Shown here: positions 13,951 through 22,370 of the stretch, in pieces
Numbering within the stretch: the stretch's first letter is position 1
How the letters are laid out: the number at the start of each line of letters is the position of its first letter
Program-made: the position numbers and the translations under genes
Assembly: GCA_002493865.1 (NCBI GenBank)
Contig: DLAC01000036.1
Coordinates: forward strand, 1-33,736
Source: Caryophanales bacterium UBA7057
GTDB taxonomy: Bacteria > Bacillota_I > Bacilli_A > RF39 > UBA660
Direction: 5' to 3'
Length of the DNA stretch: 33,736 nt
The notes under the pieces: model-generated
What the model was told of the DNA's origin: nothing
The model's input: only the letters and a program-made list of their open reading frames with translations
The model's database searches: none

Positions 13951-14492
13951 TTGTTCTTTTTTAAAATTTCAAATACTTCTTCTCGTTCTTCAGAATAGAA
14001 TTCCTTTCTTTTATACTTAAAGAGAGAACCGACAATATTAGATGGAAAACATTGTACTAACCGATTATAAGAAATAATTGTACGATTATAAAACTTTTTG
14101 GCTGCTATTAAATCATTATCCACATTCGTTAAATCATAATTAATATTAATAAGACTTTCTACATTTCCAAGTTTACTATCCAAATCCATAATTCCCTTAT
14201 ATTCCGCAATGGCTTTATCAAGTTCTTCATTTAGCTCAAAATTATTTACTTTCTTATTTTTCAGTTTAATTACATTAATTAAAATTTGATCATCCTTATA
14301 TTTTGGATTTGCTTCTTCAATTACCTTAATAACGCGTTCTAATAAAACAAGTTTTTTTTGTAATAAAATATCAATATTATTTTCTGCTTCGCTAATTCGA
14401 ATTCTAGCAACTTGGAATTTATTATAAAAAGTAATCTCTAAAATTAAAATAATAGAAACTAGAACGATTATACCAACAATTATATAAATCAT
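13941..14492 (-). CDS. lemA: LemA family protein
   Basis: The product is 183 aa with one N-terminal membrane helix (about 2-22), after which the chain forms an antiparallel helical bundle. Family features are the conserved AARRFYN-type segment (here AAKKFYNRTIISYNRL at about 129-144) and the following FPSNIVGSLFKYKRKEFY. The topology places a short N-terminus outside and the bundle inside or in the periphery; the function of LemA proteins is unsettled. The AUG follows AGGTGG. It shares its strand with gerQ and the PBP, but gerQ ends in a terminator, so it is likely a separate unit. Confidence 0.9.
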   Translation of the reverse strand: MIYIIVGIIVLVSIILILEITFYNKFQVARIRISEAENNIDILLQKKLVLLERVIKVIEEANPKYKDDQILINVIKLKNKKVNNFELNEELDKAIAEYKGIMDLDSKLGNVESLININYDLTNVDNDLIAAKKFYNRTIISYNRLVQCFPSNIVGSLFKYKRKEFYSEEREEVFEILKKNKKK

Positions 14493-14517
14493 GAAACCAC
14501 CTATCTATCTTAATCTC

Positions 14518-14523
14518 ATTCTA
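14518..14523 (-). promoter_or_regulatory. -10 element of lemA
   Basis: On the minus strand TAGAAT preceded by TGA gives an extended -10, 26 bases before the start codon. The -35 is poor. Confidence 0.35.
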
Positions 14524-14554
14524 TCATGATTTTATCATTACGAAAAGAGTTTTA

Positions 14555-14580
14555 AAAGAAAAATTCCCTAAACAGGGAAC
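14555..14580 (-). terminator. Terminator of gerQ
   Basis: TTCCCT and AGGGAA (14564-14569 and 14574-14579) form a 6-bp stem with a 4-nt loop. On the minus strand it is followed by a T-rich run. Confidence 0.7.
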
Positions 14581-14586
14581 TTAATC

Positions 14587-14940
14587 TTATATATTTGGCT
14601 CTTCTTCAAAGATTGCATAGTTAATATAAACAAGCCAAAGCAGAATGACTCGATTCTGGTCATCTCTTAATAATAAATAATCTCGACCATCTTCTAAGAT
14701 TGTTCCTGTGAAGACTTTATCTCTCCATTCCACAGAATCGGGATAAGAGAAATAAACACTGACCTTTTTTCCAATATTCCTTCGAAATACACCTTCTGCA
14801 TATTCTGGATTTGTAACGGGATTTGAAGAAATCCCTTGATTGATAGGAGTTTGTTGTGTTGTAGTAAAATTTGTATAAGGGGGATATGTACTTTGACTTG
14901 GAATATAGCTTGGAGACATGGCGCTAAAACCTTGATTCAT
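14587..14940 (-). CDS. gerQ: Spore coat protein GerQ
   Basis: The product is 117 aa. The first 45 residues are low-complexity, rich in Ser, Thr, Pro, Gln and Tyr. The conserved GerQ domain (about 48-117) contains YAEGVFRRNIGKKVSVY, KVFTGTILEDGRDYLLL and the final ILLWLVYINYAIFEE, matching the family's pattern. GerQ is an inner-coat protein required for localising the lytic enzyme CwlJ and is cross-linked by transglutaminase in B. subtilis. No cwlJ is present next to it here. The AUG follows AGGAAGGTG. It lies just downstream of the PBP gene with its own likely mother-cell promoter. Confidence 0.88.
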   Translation of the reverse strand: MNQGFSAMSPSYIPSQSTYPPYTNFTTTQQTPINQGISSNPVTNPEYAEGVFRRNIGKKVSVYFSYPDSVEWRDKVFTGTILEDGRDYLLLRDDQNRVILLWLVYINYAIFEEEPNI

Positions 14941-14959
14941 AAATTCACCTTCCTAATGG

Positions 14960-14988
14960 AATATATGAAATAGGAAAATACTCTATGA
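14960..14988 (-). promoter_or_regulatory. Possible sigma-E-like promoter of gerQ
   Basis: On the minus strand CATATATT (plus 14960-14967) fits the CATAnnnT -10 used by the mother-cell sigma factors E and K. An ATA-containing TCATAGA lies 14 bases upstream. GerQ is known to be sigma-E dependent in B. subtilis. Short degenerate consensus, so tentative. Confidence 0.3.
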
Positions 14989-14996
14989 TAATAAAT

Positions 14997-16961
14997 TTAA
15001 TTGAATTCTAATAACTCATCAAAAACTGTATCTGTACTAGAAGGTTCGGTTCCTTTCACATAATACATAATTTTCTTCTGTGTGTCTGTTTCAATTGCGG
15101 GTTTTCCAGTAATGGGGTTTACTAGGACTCCCACGACATTATTTGGTTGTTCATACCAAGTATCTTCTTTTCCCTCTAAATAATTCTCCATGGCTTCGAC
15201 CCAAATATTTCTAGAATACTTATAATCGCTCGTCGAAATTGGCGTACTATCATCATATCCAATCCAAACAGCGGTACAAATATCTGGATTATATCCAATA
15301 GACCAATGATCGGTGTCTGTGGTACCACTTTTTAACGCTAGTTTATGTTTAATCTTAGGTGCGATTCCAATGGCAGTTGGATAATTATAATCAATAAATG
15401 CAGAGTCATAGGTAGAAGTTAATAGATTACTTAAAATAAAGGTAAGACTTCGATTCAAAATGACTTCTTTTTGTTCTTTTCTTTCATAGAGAACATTTCC
15501 TTTCAAATCCTCAATTTTAGAAATTAAGTATCCTTCTACCTTATATCCTTCATTGGCGAATGCAGAGTAAGCAGCAGCCATTTCCTTAATACTAATTTCT
15601 GCAGTTCCTAGAGGGAGGGAAGGAATTTCTTCTAACTTAGAAGTGATTCCTAATCGTTTTGAAATATTAACAAGAGCATCTTCTCCAAGAAACATATGGG
15701 TTTTAACAGCATAAATATTATCGGAATATGCAATTGCAGTCGCTAGAGAAATTGGTTTATTTCCGTATTGATTTCCATAGTTTTGGGGAGAATAATTTTG
15801 ATTATTCGCAAAAGTAAACGTCGTTTCTTCACTTGTAAATGTCGTAGAAGAAGTAAATCCATTTTCTAAGGCAGCATAATATAAAAATGGTTTCATCGTA
15901 GACCCAACTTGTCTGACAGACTGAACGGCGCGATTGTATTGACTTTTATTATAATCTCTTCCACCGACTAGAGCGATAATCTTACCAGTAGAGGGTTCCA
16001 TCATAACGGATGAAACCTGTAAATTCTTATCCGTCGTTAAATTATTTTTGATACTATTTTCAAGAATGGATTGTGCATTCATATCCAAATTTGTATAAAT
16101 CCGAATTCCTCCCGTTTCTAGATATGAAGAGGGAATTTCATTAATTTCTTTGAGTTCTCTCATAACGGCATCTTGATAATACATAATGTTTGCAACATTG
16201 ACATCACTTTTTTCCCCAACAAAAACAAGTTCTTCTGCCTTTGCACTCTCGTATTCCTCATTAGTAATGACCTTATTTTTCTTTAGATTATTTAAAATAT
16301 TTAATTGCCTAGACCGGGCGAGTTCTGGGTTTACAATGGGAGAATAATAAGAAGGACTCTTTGGAATACCCGCAAGCATGGCGGACTCTGCGAGATCTAA
16401 ATCTTTCGCTGATTTATCAAAATAAAACCGAGCGGCATTTTCAATTCCATACATTCCATGACCGTAATTGATGGTGTTTAAGTATCCTTCTAAAATTTCA
16501 TCCTTACTATAATGTACTTCTAATTGCATGGTTAACCACATTTCATTAATCTTTCGTTCCCAGGTTTTATCAAAATCTAAAAACAAATTTTTTGCATACT
16601 GTTGAGAAATCGTAGAAGCCCCTTGACTCTTAGAGCGAGAAGTAATATTGACATACATTGCTTTTAAGATTCTTAATAAATCAAAACCATGATGTTTATA
16701 GAAGTGTTTATCTTCTGTCTGAATCGTCGTTTTGATTAAATAGGGGGAAATATCTTCTAGATTCACCCATTCTTGACTTCCACTTCCTTGGAAAAAAAGT
16801 TCTCCGCTTTTATCATACATTAAAAAAGCATTGGCACTCTTAATTTCTAATTTTGGAGATGATTTAATATAAAAATAGACGCCTCCGATACTTAGAACAA
16901 TAAAAGCAAGGAAGCAACAACAAATTTTAGCAAATAGTTTAAGTTTTCTAAATTTTTTCAT
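14997..16961 (-). CDS. Class A penicillin-binding protein (bifunctional PG synthase)
   Basis: The product is 654 aa. The start at 16961 is preferred because a TGGAGA site lies 7 nt upstream; the longer in-frame extension to 17066 lacks one. There is one N-terminal membrane helix (about 13-33). The glycosyltransferase 51 domain (about 60-235) has the catalytic EDKHFYKHHG (Glu83), the QGASTISQQYAKN motif and KINEMWLTMQLE. The transpeptidase domain has STMK (Ser354, Lys357), SDN and KSGTT (from Lys544). It polymerises and cross-links peptidoglycan outside the membrane. It lacks C-terminal PASTA or FN3 domains. It is divergent from the gene at 17065. Confidence 0.95.
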   Translation of the reverse strand: MKKFRKLKLFAKICCCFLAFIVLSIGGVYFYIKSSPKLEIKSANAFLMYDKSGELFFQGSGSQEWVNLEDISPYLIKTTIQTEDKHFYKHHGFDLLRILKAMYVNITSRSKSQGASTISQQYAKNLFLDFDKTWERKINEMWLTMQLEVHYSKDEILEGYLNTINYGHGMYGIENAARFYFDKSAKDLDLAESAMLAGIPKSPSYYSPIVNPELARSRQLNILNNLKKNKVITNEEYESAKAEELVFVGEKSDVNVANIMYYQDAVMRELKEINEIPSSYLETGGIRIYTNLDMNAQSILENSIKNNLTTDKNLQVSSVMMEPSTGKIIALVGGRDYNKSQYNRAVQSVRQVGSTMKPFLYYAALENGFTSSTTFTSEETTFTFANNQNYSPQNYGNQYGNKPISLATAIAYSDNIYAVKTHMFLGEDALVNISKRLGITSKLEEIPSLPLGTAEISIKEMAAAYSAFANEGYKVEGYLISKIEDLKGNVLYERKEQKEVILNRSLTFILSNLLTSTYDSAFIDYNYPTAIGIAPKIKHKLALKSGTTDTDHWSIGYNPDICTAVWIGYDDSTPISTSDYKYSRNIWVEAMENYLEGKEDTWYEQPNNVVGVLVNPITGKPAIETDTQKKIMYYVKGTEPSSTDTVFDELLEFN

Positions 16962-17030
16962 ATTCAGTCTCCAATCTAATGTTAGTATGAAAAAATAAAA
17001 AAGAAATATGTATCTAAAAGACAAAAAATG

Positions 17031-17039
17031 TGGTATGAT
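17031..17039 (+). promoter_or_regulatory. Extended -10 promoter of the 188-aa protein gene
   Basis: TGG followed by TATGAT (17034-17039), 26 bases before the AUG at 17065. No good -35. Confidence 0.45.
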
Positions 17040-17064
17040 ACTACCGCAAAGGAGTGCTGTAAAC

Positions 17065-17631
17065 ATGAAAAAAGAGGTAGAAGAGCGAAATTACTATCTT
17101 GGACTTTTTAATACCAACGAGCCAACGATAGACAATTGTATTAAAAAATATAAAATAGACCTCCAAAATCCAATTACAATCGCAAGAAGAAAGAATCAAG
17201 AATTAGAAGCAGTTTTCTCTAAATGTGGAAAATCTTATTATGCTGGAACAGTCATCGGTCCTATGTTAGTGGATCATGTACTGAAATCTACCGCAAAAAG
17301 TATTGAAGATTTGGCACCCGTGATTGATTTTGAAAATCATATCATGTGTTTTTCTTGCCGTCTTCCTTTCAAAAATCCCCATTTAGATGCCTATCAAAAA
17401 TCTTTAAGAAAAATAGAAGAAATAGGAATTAATGAAAACCTTTCAACTATGATTGGGAATGCGTTTACTTCTTTAGAATTTTTAGGGAATCTGCCAGTAC
17501 TTGCGAAAGAACTGGTGGAATTATCATCTCCTGATTTCGCAAATCAGATACTACAGAAAGCTTATAAAATCATTGAAAGTAAAGAGTCAAGTCTTCCTCC
17601 AAAAGCAACTCAAAAAGTAGTCAAACGCTAA
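17065..17631 (+). CDS. Unrecognised 188-aa protein
   Basis: The family is not recognised. The AUG at 17065 is used because AAAGGAG (17048-17054) precedes it by 10 nt; the in-frame extension upstream would overlap the divergent PBP region. The protein is soluble, with mixed helices and a short hydrophobic stretch around 57-75 (SYYAGTVIGPMLVDHVL), no signal and no metal-site motif beyond scattered cysteines (CFSC at about 97-100). It is a single gene between divergent pbp and ywiB with its own extended -10. Confidence 0.75.
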   Translation: MKKEVEERNYYLGLFNTNEPTIDNCIKKYKIDLQNPITIARRKNQELEAVFSKCGKSYYAGTVIGPMLVDHVLKSTAKSIEDLAPVIDFENHIMCFSCRLPFKNPHLDAYQKSLRKIEEIGINENLSTMIGNAFTSLEFLGNLPVLAKELVELSSPDFANQILQKAYKIIESKESSLPPKATQKVVKR

Positions 17632-17656
17632 AATAGTAGGAAAAAGTTATAAACTA

Positions 17657-17665
17657 TGTTATAAT
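17657..17665 (+). promoter_or_regulatory. Extended -10 promoter of ywiB-argS
   Basis: TGT immediately followed by a perfect TATAAT (17660-17665), 28 bases before the start. The -35 region is weak, as expected with an extended -10. Confidence 0.55.
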
Positions 17666-17693
17666 GGGTCTGATTTCTAAAGGAAGTGATATC

Positions 17694-18050
17694 ATGAATC
17701 AAGTAGAAGTAACACTCACAATGAAGGAACAGGAGGAACTGAAATCTGTTTTTCCAGGTGAATATAACGAAAAAGAAGAAACACTAGTGATTCATGACTC
17801 TAAAAATAAGGTAACGATGGAGATGGATTTCAAAAAAAAGAAATTAACCCGTGAAACCAAAGAGTTTCTATTGACCATTCCGTTTTTAAAGGGAAAAGAA
17901 ACGAAATTAACGATTGAGTTATTAGATACGAAACAAATCTTAGAGTTAAGCATTTTAACAGAAATCTATGAATATAAAGAAAGAAAACTTCGAGTAAAAT
18001 ATAAAATGATAGAATCCAATGAGTGGATAGAATACCAAATTGAATTTTAG
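17694..18050 (+). CDS. DUF1934 (YwiB-like) protein
   Basis: The product is 118 aa, starting 6 nt after AAAGGAAGTG (the upstream in-frame AUG at 17664 lies in the promoter). The sequence is almost all beta-strand, with alternating hydrophobic and charged residues in segments such as KKKKLTRETKEFLL, TKLTIELLDTK and RKLRVKYKMI, consistent with the calycin-like DUF1934 barrel. Gene order (ywiB then argS, 10 bases apart) matches B. subtilis. The identification rests mainly on position plus fold pattern. Its biological role is unknown. Confidence 0.65.
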   Translation: MNQVEVTLTMKEQEELKSVFPGEYNEKEETLVIHDSKNKVTMEMDFKKKKLTRETKEFLLTIPFLKGKETKLTIELLDTKQILELSILTEIYEYKERKLRVKYKMIESNEWIEYQIEF

Positions 18051-18060
18051 GGGTGAAAAG

Positions 18061-19809
18061 ATGAGTACAATTCAAAACGTAGAAAAGGATATTACAAAAG
18101 TAGTCAAAGATTTAGGATACGAGATAGACAAAGTAAATTTAGTACCAAGCGGAAGAAGAGAACTCGGAGAATTTCAAATCAATGATGCTTTTTCTCTTGC
18201 CAAAGCAAACCATACAAATCCAAGAGAGATTGCAGAAAAAATCGTCGCAGAACTGAAAAAAGACGCACGATTTGAAAATTTAAATATCGCAGGTGCAGGG
18301 TTTATTAACTTAAGTTTTTCAGAATCCTTTTACTTAGAATTTTTAAAGGAAATTCAAAAAGATATTAAAAATAATATAGACTTGGAACCAACAAAGAAAA
18401 TTATCATAGATTATGGTGGAGCGAATGTCGCTAAGATTCTTCATGTAGGACATTTGCGTTCTGCAAATATTGGGGAAGCATTAAAAAGACTTACCAGGTT
18501 ACTTGGAATGGAAGTCATAGGAGATGTTCATTTAGGAGACTCTGGACTACAAGCAGGAATGGTCGTTTCAGAAATGATGGAAAGGTACCCAGACTTACCA
18601 TGTTTTAAAGAGAATTATCAAGGAGAATCTTTCCTACTTCCGATTACAAGTGAAGATTTATCTGAGATTTATCCAGAAGCAAGTAAAAAAGCCAAAGAAG
18701 ACGAAAATAAAATGAAACTGGCCCAAGAGATTACTTATCAAATACAAAAGGGACATCTAGGATACTGTACACTTTGGAATCAAGTGAAGGAGCTATCATT
18801 AATAGAAATTAAAAAAATCTATAGTGATTTAAATACCACATTTGAACTTTGGGAAGGGGAATTAGATAGCTTTCAATATATTCCTGGAATGTTAGAATAT
18901 TTAAAGGACAAAAATTTACTAGAAATTAGTGAAGGTGCAACTATTATGGACATCAAGAAAGAAACAGATAAAAAGGAAATGCCACCAATTATTTTAGTAA
19001 CAAGCAATGGTGCCAGTGTTTATGCAACTACCGATTTAGCAACGATTGTAGGAAGAATGAAACGCTTTTCTCCGGATGAAATTTGGTATCTCGCAGACAA
19101 TCGTCAGGAATTACATTTTGAGCAAGTATTTAGGGCATCTAAAAAATCAAATATCACCACTGATGAGACAAAACTAGAGTTTATTGGATTTGGAACCATG
19201 AATGGGCCTGATGGAAAACCATTTAAAACAAGAGATGGGGGAGTCATGACCCTAAGAGATTTAATCAATTTAGTAAATGAAGAAACTAGAAAACGACTAA
19301 ATCCAATGATTACGGACGAAGAAGAACAAAAAGAAATTTCCAAAATGATTGCCATAGCTGCTTTAAAATATGCAGACTTTCTTCCATTTCGTACAACGGA
19401 TTATATCTTTGAACCTAGTAAATTCGCAGATTTAGAAGGAAAAACAGGGCCATATCTTCTATATTCAACGATTCGTATGAAATCCTTACTAAAAAAAGCC
19501 AAAAATGAGGGTTATGAGACCTATGAAATCAAAAAGTTAAAAAATGAAACTGATAAAGAAGTGTTAGAATCTCTACTGACTATGCCAAAAGTCTTAAAAA
19601 AAGCCTATGATACAAAATCATTAAATGACATAGCAGAATTTTTATATAAAATTACAAGTACGTATAATAAATTTTATTCAGAGAATCATATACTAACAAG
19701 TAAAGATGAAGAATTAAAAACATCTTGGTTAGCACTTACAGATAGTGTTTATAAAACAAATTTACTATTATTAGATATTTTAGGAATTGAGGTTCCTGAA
19801 AAAATGTAA
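18061..19809 (+). CDS. argS: Arginyl-tRNA synthetase
   Basis: The 582-aa class Ia synthetase charges tRNA-Arg. The N-terminal Add1 domain comes first, then the catalytic core with the HIGH-type motif HVGHL (from His128) following IDYGGANVAKIL. GDVHLGDSGLQAG and FKTRDGGVMTLRDL follow; the latter is the region that replaces a canonical KMSKS, which ArgRS usually lacks. The C-terminal DALR anticodon-binding domain (about 450-582) is present. The AUG at 18061 follows AGGGGTGAAAAG. It is co-transcribed with the ywiB-like gene. No T-box-like leader is visible upstream. Confidence 0.97.
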   Translation: MSTIQNVEKDITKVVKDLGYEIDKVNLVPSGRRELGEFQINDAFSLAKANHTNPREIAEKIVAELKKDARFENLNIAGAGFINLSFSESFYLEFLKEIQKDIKNNIDLEPTKKIIIDYGGANVAKILHVGHLRSANIGEALKRLTRLLGMEVIGDVHLGDSGLQAGMVVSEMMERYPDLPCFKENYQGESFLLPITSEDLSEIYPEASKKAKEDENKMKLAQEITYQIQKGHLGYCTLWNQVKELSLIEIKKIYSDLNTTFELWEGELDSFQYIPGMLEYLKDKNLLEISEGATIMDIKKETDKKEMPPIILVTSNGASVYATTDLATIVGRMKRFSPDEIWYLADNRQELHFEQVFRASKKSNITTDETKLEFIGFGTMNGPDGKPFKTRDGGVMTLRDLINLVNEETRKRLNPMITDEEEQKEISKMIAIAALKYADFLPFRTTDYIFEPSKFADLEGKTGPYLLYSTIRMKSLLKKAKNEGYETYEIKKLKNETDKEVLESLLTMPKVLKKAYDTKSLNDIAEFLYKITSTYNKFYSENHILTSKDEELKTSWLALTDSVYKTNLLLLDILGIEVPEKM

Positions 19810-19818
19810 CAAAATAGG

Positions 19819-19847
19819 TTGCGTTTTTCCTAAAATAATGATATAAG
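19819..19847 (+). promoter_or_regulatory. Promoter of rpoE
   Basis: -35 TTGCGT (19819-19824), 17 bases, -10 TATAAG (19842-19847) preceded by TGA (extended). The leader contains an 8-bp inverted repeat, GATAATTT and AAATTATC (19855-19876). Confidence 0.5.
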
Positions 19848-19909
19848 TTTAGATGATAATTTTTAATCAAATTATCGATAATTTATTTTGATAAATGAGG
19901 AGGATTATA

Positions 19910-20341
19910 ATGAGCCTTAAGAAGTTAAAAAAAGAAGACTTAGAGCTATTATCAAATAAAGACATTACCAATTTAATATTAGAAGAAAAAGGAGCACAAA
20001 ATACTGCGGATTTATTCAAAGAAATTATTAAATTGTTAGAATTACCTAGTTCTGTATTTGATCAGAAAATAGGGGATTATTATACTTCGCTTACTACAGA
20101 TAAAAGATTTATCCTTTTAGAGAATGGAACTTGGGATTTAAGGAGTAGACATACCTCTGATAAATTAATAAAAATCGTCGATGAAGAAGAGGAAGAAGAA
20201 ATAGAAGAAACAAAAGAGGAAGTAGATGAAGATACGATCAACTATGATAATATCGACTCTGATGATGATATAGATGACACCAATGATGATTTGAAAGATT
20301 TAGTAGTATTAGATGAAGATGAACTAGAGTTAGAGCAGTAA
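19910..20341 (+). CDS. rpoE: RNA polymerase delta subunit
   Basis: The product is 143 aa, starting 6 nt after GAGGAGGA; the earlier in-frame AUG at 19895 lies in this site. The N-terminal HARE-HTH domain (about 1-87) contains DITNLILEEKGAQNTADLF and RFILLENGTWDLRSR. The C-terminal tail from about residue 88 is almost entirely Asp/Glu, the hallmark of delta, which displaces nucleic acids from RNA polymerase and speeds its recycling. Delta is restricted to Bacillota, supporting the taxonomic reading. Its 3' end is embedded in a terminator hairpin. Confidence 0.95.
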   Translation: MSLKKLKKEDLELLSNKDITNLILEEKGAQNTADLFKEIIKLLELPSSVFDQKIGDYYTSLTTDKRFILLENGTWDLRSRHTSDKLIKIVDEEEEEEIEETKEEVDEDTINYDNIDSDDDIDDTNDDLKDLVVLDEDELELEQ

Positions 20342-20356
20342 TTCTAGTTCTTTTTC
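20321..20356 (+). terminator. Terminator overlapping the rpoE 3' end
   Basis: GAACTAGA (20321-20328, within the last codons) pairs perfectly with TCTAGTTC (20343-20350), followed by TTTTTC. The loop of 14 nt contains the stop codon. Confidence 0.7.
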
Positions 20357-20373
20357 GAGAAAGGAAAGTTTGA

Positions 20374-20730
20374 ATGATAAAAGAAAACAAATGTGGAGTC
20401 AATCATGAGGAGTGTCTTCATGAATATATTGTATGCCTAGGGAAAAATCCAGAAACGAAAGAAAACTATAATTATTGTTTGATATGTGGTTCAAAAGTAG
20501 AGGGACCTTTTTTTGGTGCTTTTTGCGTGGATGCTACACTTTATTTGGAAGAATACTCTTTAGAGACAGAACTTGGAAGAAGTCAAAAATTAATGGCACT
20601 AAGAAAACAACTGGCTGAGTTAATGTTAGAGAATGAAGCTCCTTCCCCTGCCTTTGTCATTGATGAATTTAGAGATACGGTAGAGTTTAAAAGAAATCAA
20701 CTGTATCAAGTAAGAGGAAAAGTTTGTTAA
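20374..20730 (+). CDS. Unrecognised 118-aa protein with a C-x-H/C-x-x-C motif
   Basis: The family is not recognised. The AUG follows AAAGGAAAG by 6 nt. The N-terminal half has CLHEY (Cys and His two apart) and, about 25 residues later, CLICG, the arrangement of a small treble-clef or zinc-ribbon-like site; more Cys and His occur in the first 20 residues. The C-terminal half is charged, helical and rich in Glu. It follows the rpoE terminator, so it is expressed by read-through or a promoter I cannot see. The 146-aa protein after it has the same C-x-H ... C-L-x-C order, suggesting related metal-binding proteins. Confidence 0.75.
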   Translation: MIKENKCGVNHEECLHEYIVCLGKNPETKENYNYCLICGSKVEGPFFGAFCVDATLYLEEYSLETELGRSQKLMALRKQLAELMLENEAPSPAFVIDEFRDTVEFKRNQLYQVRGKVC

Positions 20731-20757
20731 AAAGAATCTGAGAGTAAAAAATATAAT

Positions 20758-20786
20758 TTTCTTAAAATAAGAAAGTATGATATAAT
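20758..20786 (+). promoter_or_regulatory. Promoter of the 146-aa protein/prfA unit
   Basis: -35 TTTCTT (20758-20763), 17 bases, -10 TATAAT (20781-20786) preceded by TGA, an extended -10. Confidence 0.6.
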
Positions 20787-20807
20787 AAAAAAACTCGAGG
20801 TGATCGT

Positions 20808-21248
20808 ATGGATATTGAAAGTTTAAAATGTAGTCATGAACTTTTTGAAAGAAGATTAAAATTAGAAGAAGAATTTAAACTATTAGAAAAAGATAGAGCA
20901 GAGTTTCAAAAAAATTGTCGTCATGTAAGAATCTCTTTTGGATTTGAATCTCCCTCTGCAAAGTTGCCACTACAAAAATGTCTATTTTGTGAGATGGAAG
21001 ATGTCGATGATTCTTATCCATTCATTAATGCATCTACGTATCAAAGAAGACTCCATTCTACGTTTGGTTTTTCTAAAAGAGTAGAAAGAGGATTTCATAA
21101 CTTTCAAAAGCTTTGTATTGAAGCCTTAGAAGAAAATCCATTTTTAGAAGAAGAAGACTTGATTGAACGAATAGAAATGGAAATTAGAAGAGATGAGGAA
21201 ATTAACGAGAAAGATGATCGAATCCATAACAAACTATACCACTTATAA
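20808..21248 (+). CDS. Unrecognised 146-aa protein with a C-x-H/C-x-x-C motif
   Basis: The family is not recognised. The AUG at 20808 follows GAGGTGA. Residues about 5-40 are a charged coiled-coil-like helix. NCRHV (about 38-42) and CLFCE (about 60-64) repeat the C-x-H...C-L-x-C pattern of the preceding 118-aa protein, probably a metal site. The C-terminal 45 residues are very acidic and helical (EEEDLIERIEMEIRRDEE). It lies 15 bases before prfA, with the prfA ribosome site immediately after its stop, so it is co-transcribed with prfA. Confidence 0.78.
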   Translation: MDIESLKCSHELFERRLKLEEEFKLLEKDRAEFQKNCRHVRISFGFESPSAKLPLQKCLFCEMEDVDDSYPFINASTYQRRLHSTFGFSKRVERGFHNFQKLCIEALEENPFLEEEDLIERIEMEIRRDEEINEKDDRIHNKLYHL

Positions 21249-21263
21249 AAGGAGTTGAGACTG

Positions 21264-22328
21264 ATGATTGAAAGATTAAATGCCATTGAAGGAAGATATC
21301 ATGAAATAGAAAATGAACTTTCTAATCCTGAAGTTTATAGTAATATGAATAAGATGAAAACACTATCTAAAGAAAAATCTGATTTAGAAGAAACGGTTTT
21401 ATGTTATCAGGAGTATAAAAAAGTATTAGAGGGTATTAAAGACGATAAAGAATTAGTCAAAGACCCAGAGATGGCAGAGATAGCAAAAGAAGAATTAGAA
21501 AGTTTAGAAATCAGAAAAAGTGAATTAGAGGGACGATTAGAAATTCTTTTAATTCCAAAAGATCCAAATGATGGAAAAAATGTAATTGTTGAAATTCGTG
21601 GAGCGGCCGGTGGAGACGAAGCCAATATCTTTGCGGGGGACCTTTATCGGATGTATACGAGATATGCAGAAAAACAAGGATTTAAAATTGAATTAATCGA
21701 TGCAGAAGAAGGAGAAGCAGGCGGATTTTCTCAAATTGAATTCATGGTCAAAGGAGATAATGTCTATTCTAAACTTAAATATGAAAGTGGTTCCCATAGA
21801 GTACAAAGAGTTCCTGAAACGGAGTCACAAGGAAGAATTCAAACTTCGACTGCTACCGTTTTAGTAATGCCAGAAGCAGAAGATGTAAATATTGAAATCA
21901 ATCCATCCGACTTAAGAATTGATATCTATCGTTCGAGCGGATGTGGAGGACAAGGAGTAAATACCACGGATAGTGCCGTTCGAATTACGCATTTACCAAC
22001 CAATACCGTAGTGACTTGTCAAAATGAAAGAAGTCAGATTCAAAACAAAGAACAAGCAATGAAAGTATTACGTGCGCGTCTTTACGAACAAGAACTTCAG
22101 AAGAAAGAAGAAGCCCTAGGAAGTGAACGCCGTATGAAAATTGGTACTGGGGATCGTGCAGAAAAAATCCGTACCTATAACTATCCACAAAATAGGGTCA
22201 CTGACCATAGAATTGGTTATACGACAAACAATCTAGATCGTATTATGAATGGAGCAATTGATGAAGTCATCGAAGCTTTAATCACAGAAGATCAAAAAAG
22301 AAAATTAGCAGGGACTGAGGAAGAATAA
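21264..22328 (+). CDS. prfA: Peptide chain release factor RF1
   Basis: The 354-aa factor terminates translation at UAA and UAG. The start is the AUG at 21264, 9 nt after AAAGGAG; the in-frame UUG at 21255 abuts that site. It has the stop-codon-reading tripeptide PET (184-186, RF1-type PxT) in the HRVQRVPETESQGR stretch and the catalytic GGQ (228-230) in SSGCGGQGVNTTDSAV. Gln230 is the substrate of PrmC, encoded next. Length is normal. The stop codon lies in a strong hairpin. Confidence 0.97.
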   Translation: MIERLNAIEGRYHEIENELSNPEVYSNMNKMKTLSKEKSDLEETVLCYQEYKKVLEGIKDDKELVKDPEMAEIAKEELESLEIRKSELEGRLEILLIPKDPNDGKNVIVEIRGAAGGDEANIFAGDLYRMYTRYAEKQGFKIELIDAEEGEAGGFSQIEFMVKGDNVYSKLKYESGSHRVQRVPETESQGRIQTSTATVLVMPEAEDVNIEINPSDLRIDIYRSSGCGGQGVNTTDSAVRITHLPTNTVVTCQNERSQIQNKEQAMKVLRARLYEQELQKKEEALGSERRMKIGTGDRAEKIRTYNYPQNRVTDHRIGYTTNNLDRIMNGAIDEVIEALITEDQKRKLAGTEEE

Positions 22329-22350
22329 AACAAAAGTTTTATTCTTTTAT
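22321..22350 (+). terminator. Strong hairpin at the end of prfA
   Basis: A perfect 11-bp stem (22321-22331 with 22336-22346) with a 4-nt A loop carries the prfA stop codon in its 5' arm. The following T-run is interrupted, so termination is probably partial and prmC may be reached by read-through. Confidence 0.6.
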
Positions 22351-22370
22351 CCTTTCGATAAGAGGTAATT

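Noticed and set aside
17637..18060. T-box leader upstream of ywiB-argS
   Set aside because: No long structured leader exists; the extended -10 lies only 28 bases before the first start codon.
19204..19260. Missing KMSKS motif in ArgRS
   Set aside because: Most arginyl-tRNA synthetases lack a canonical KMSKS, so this is normal and not a defect.
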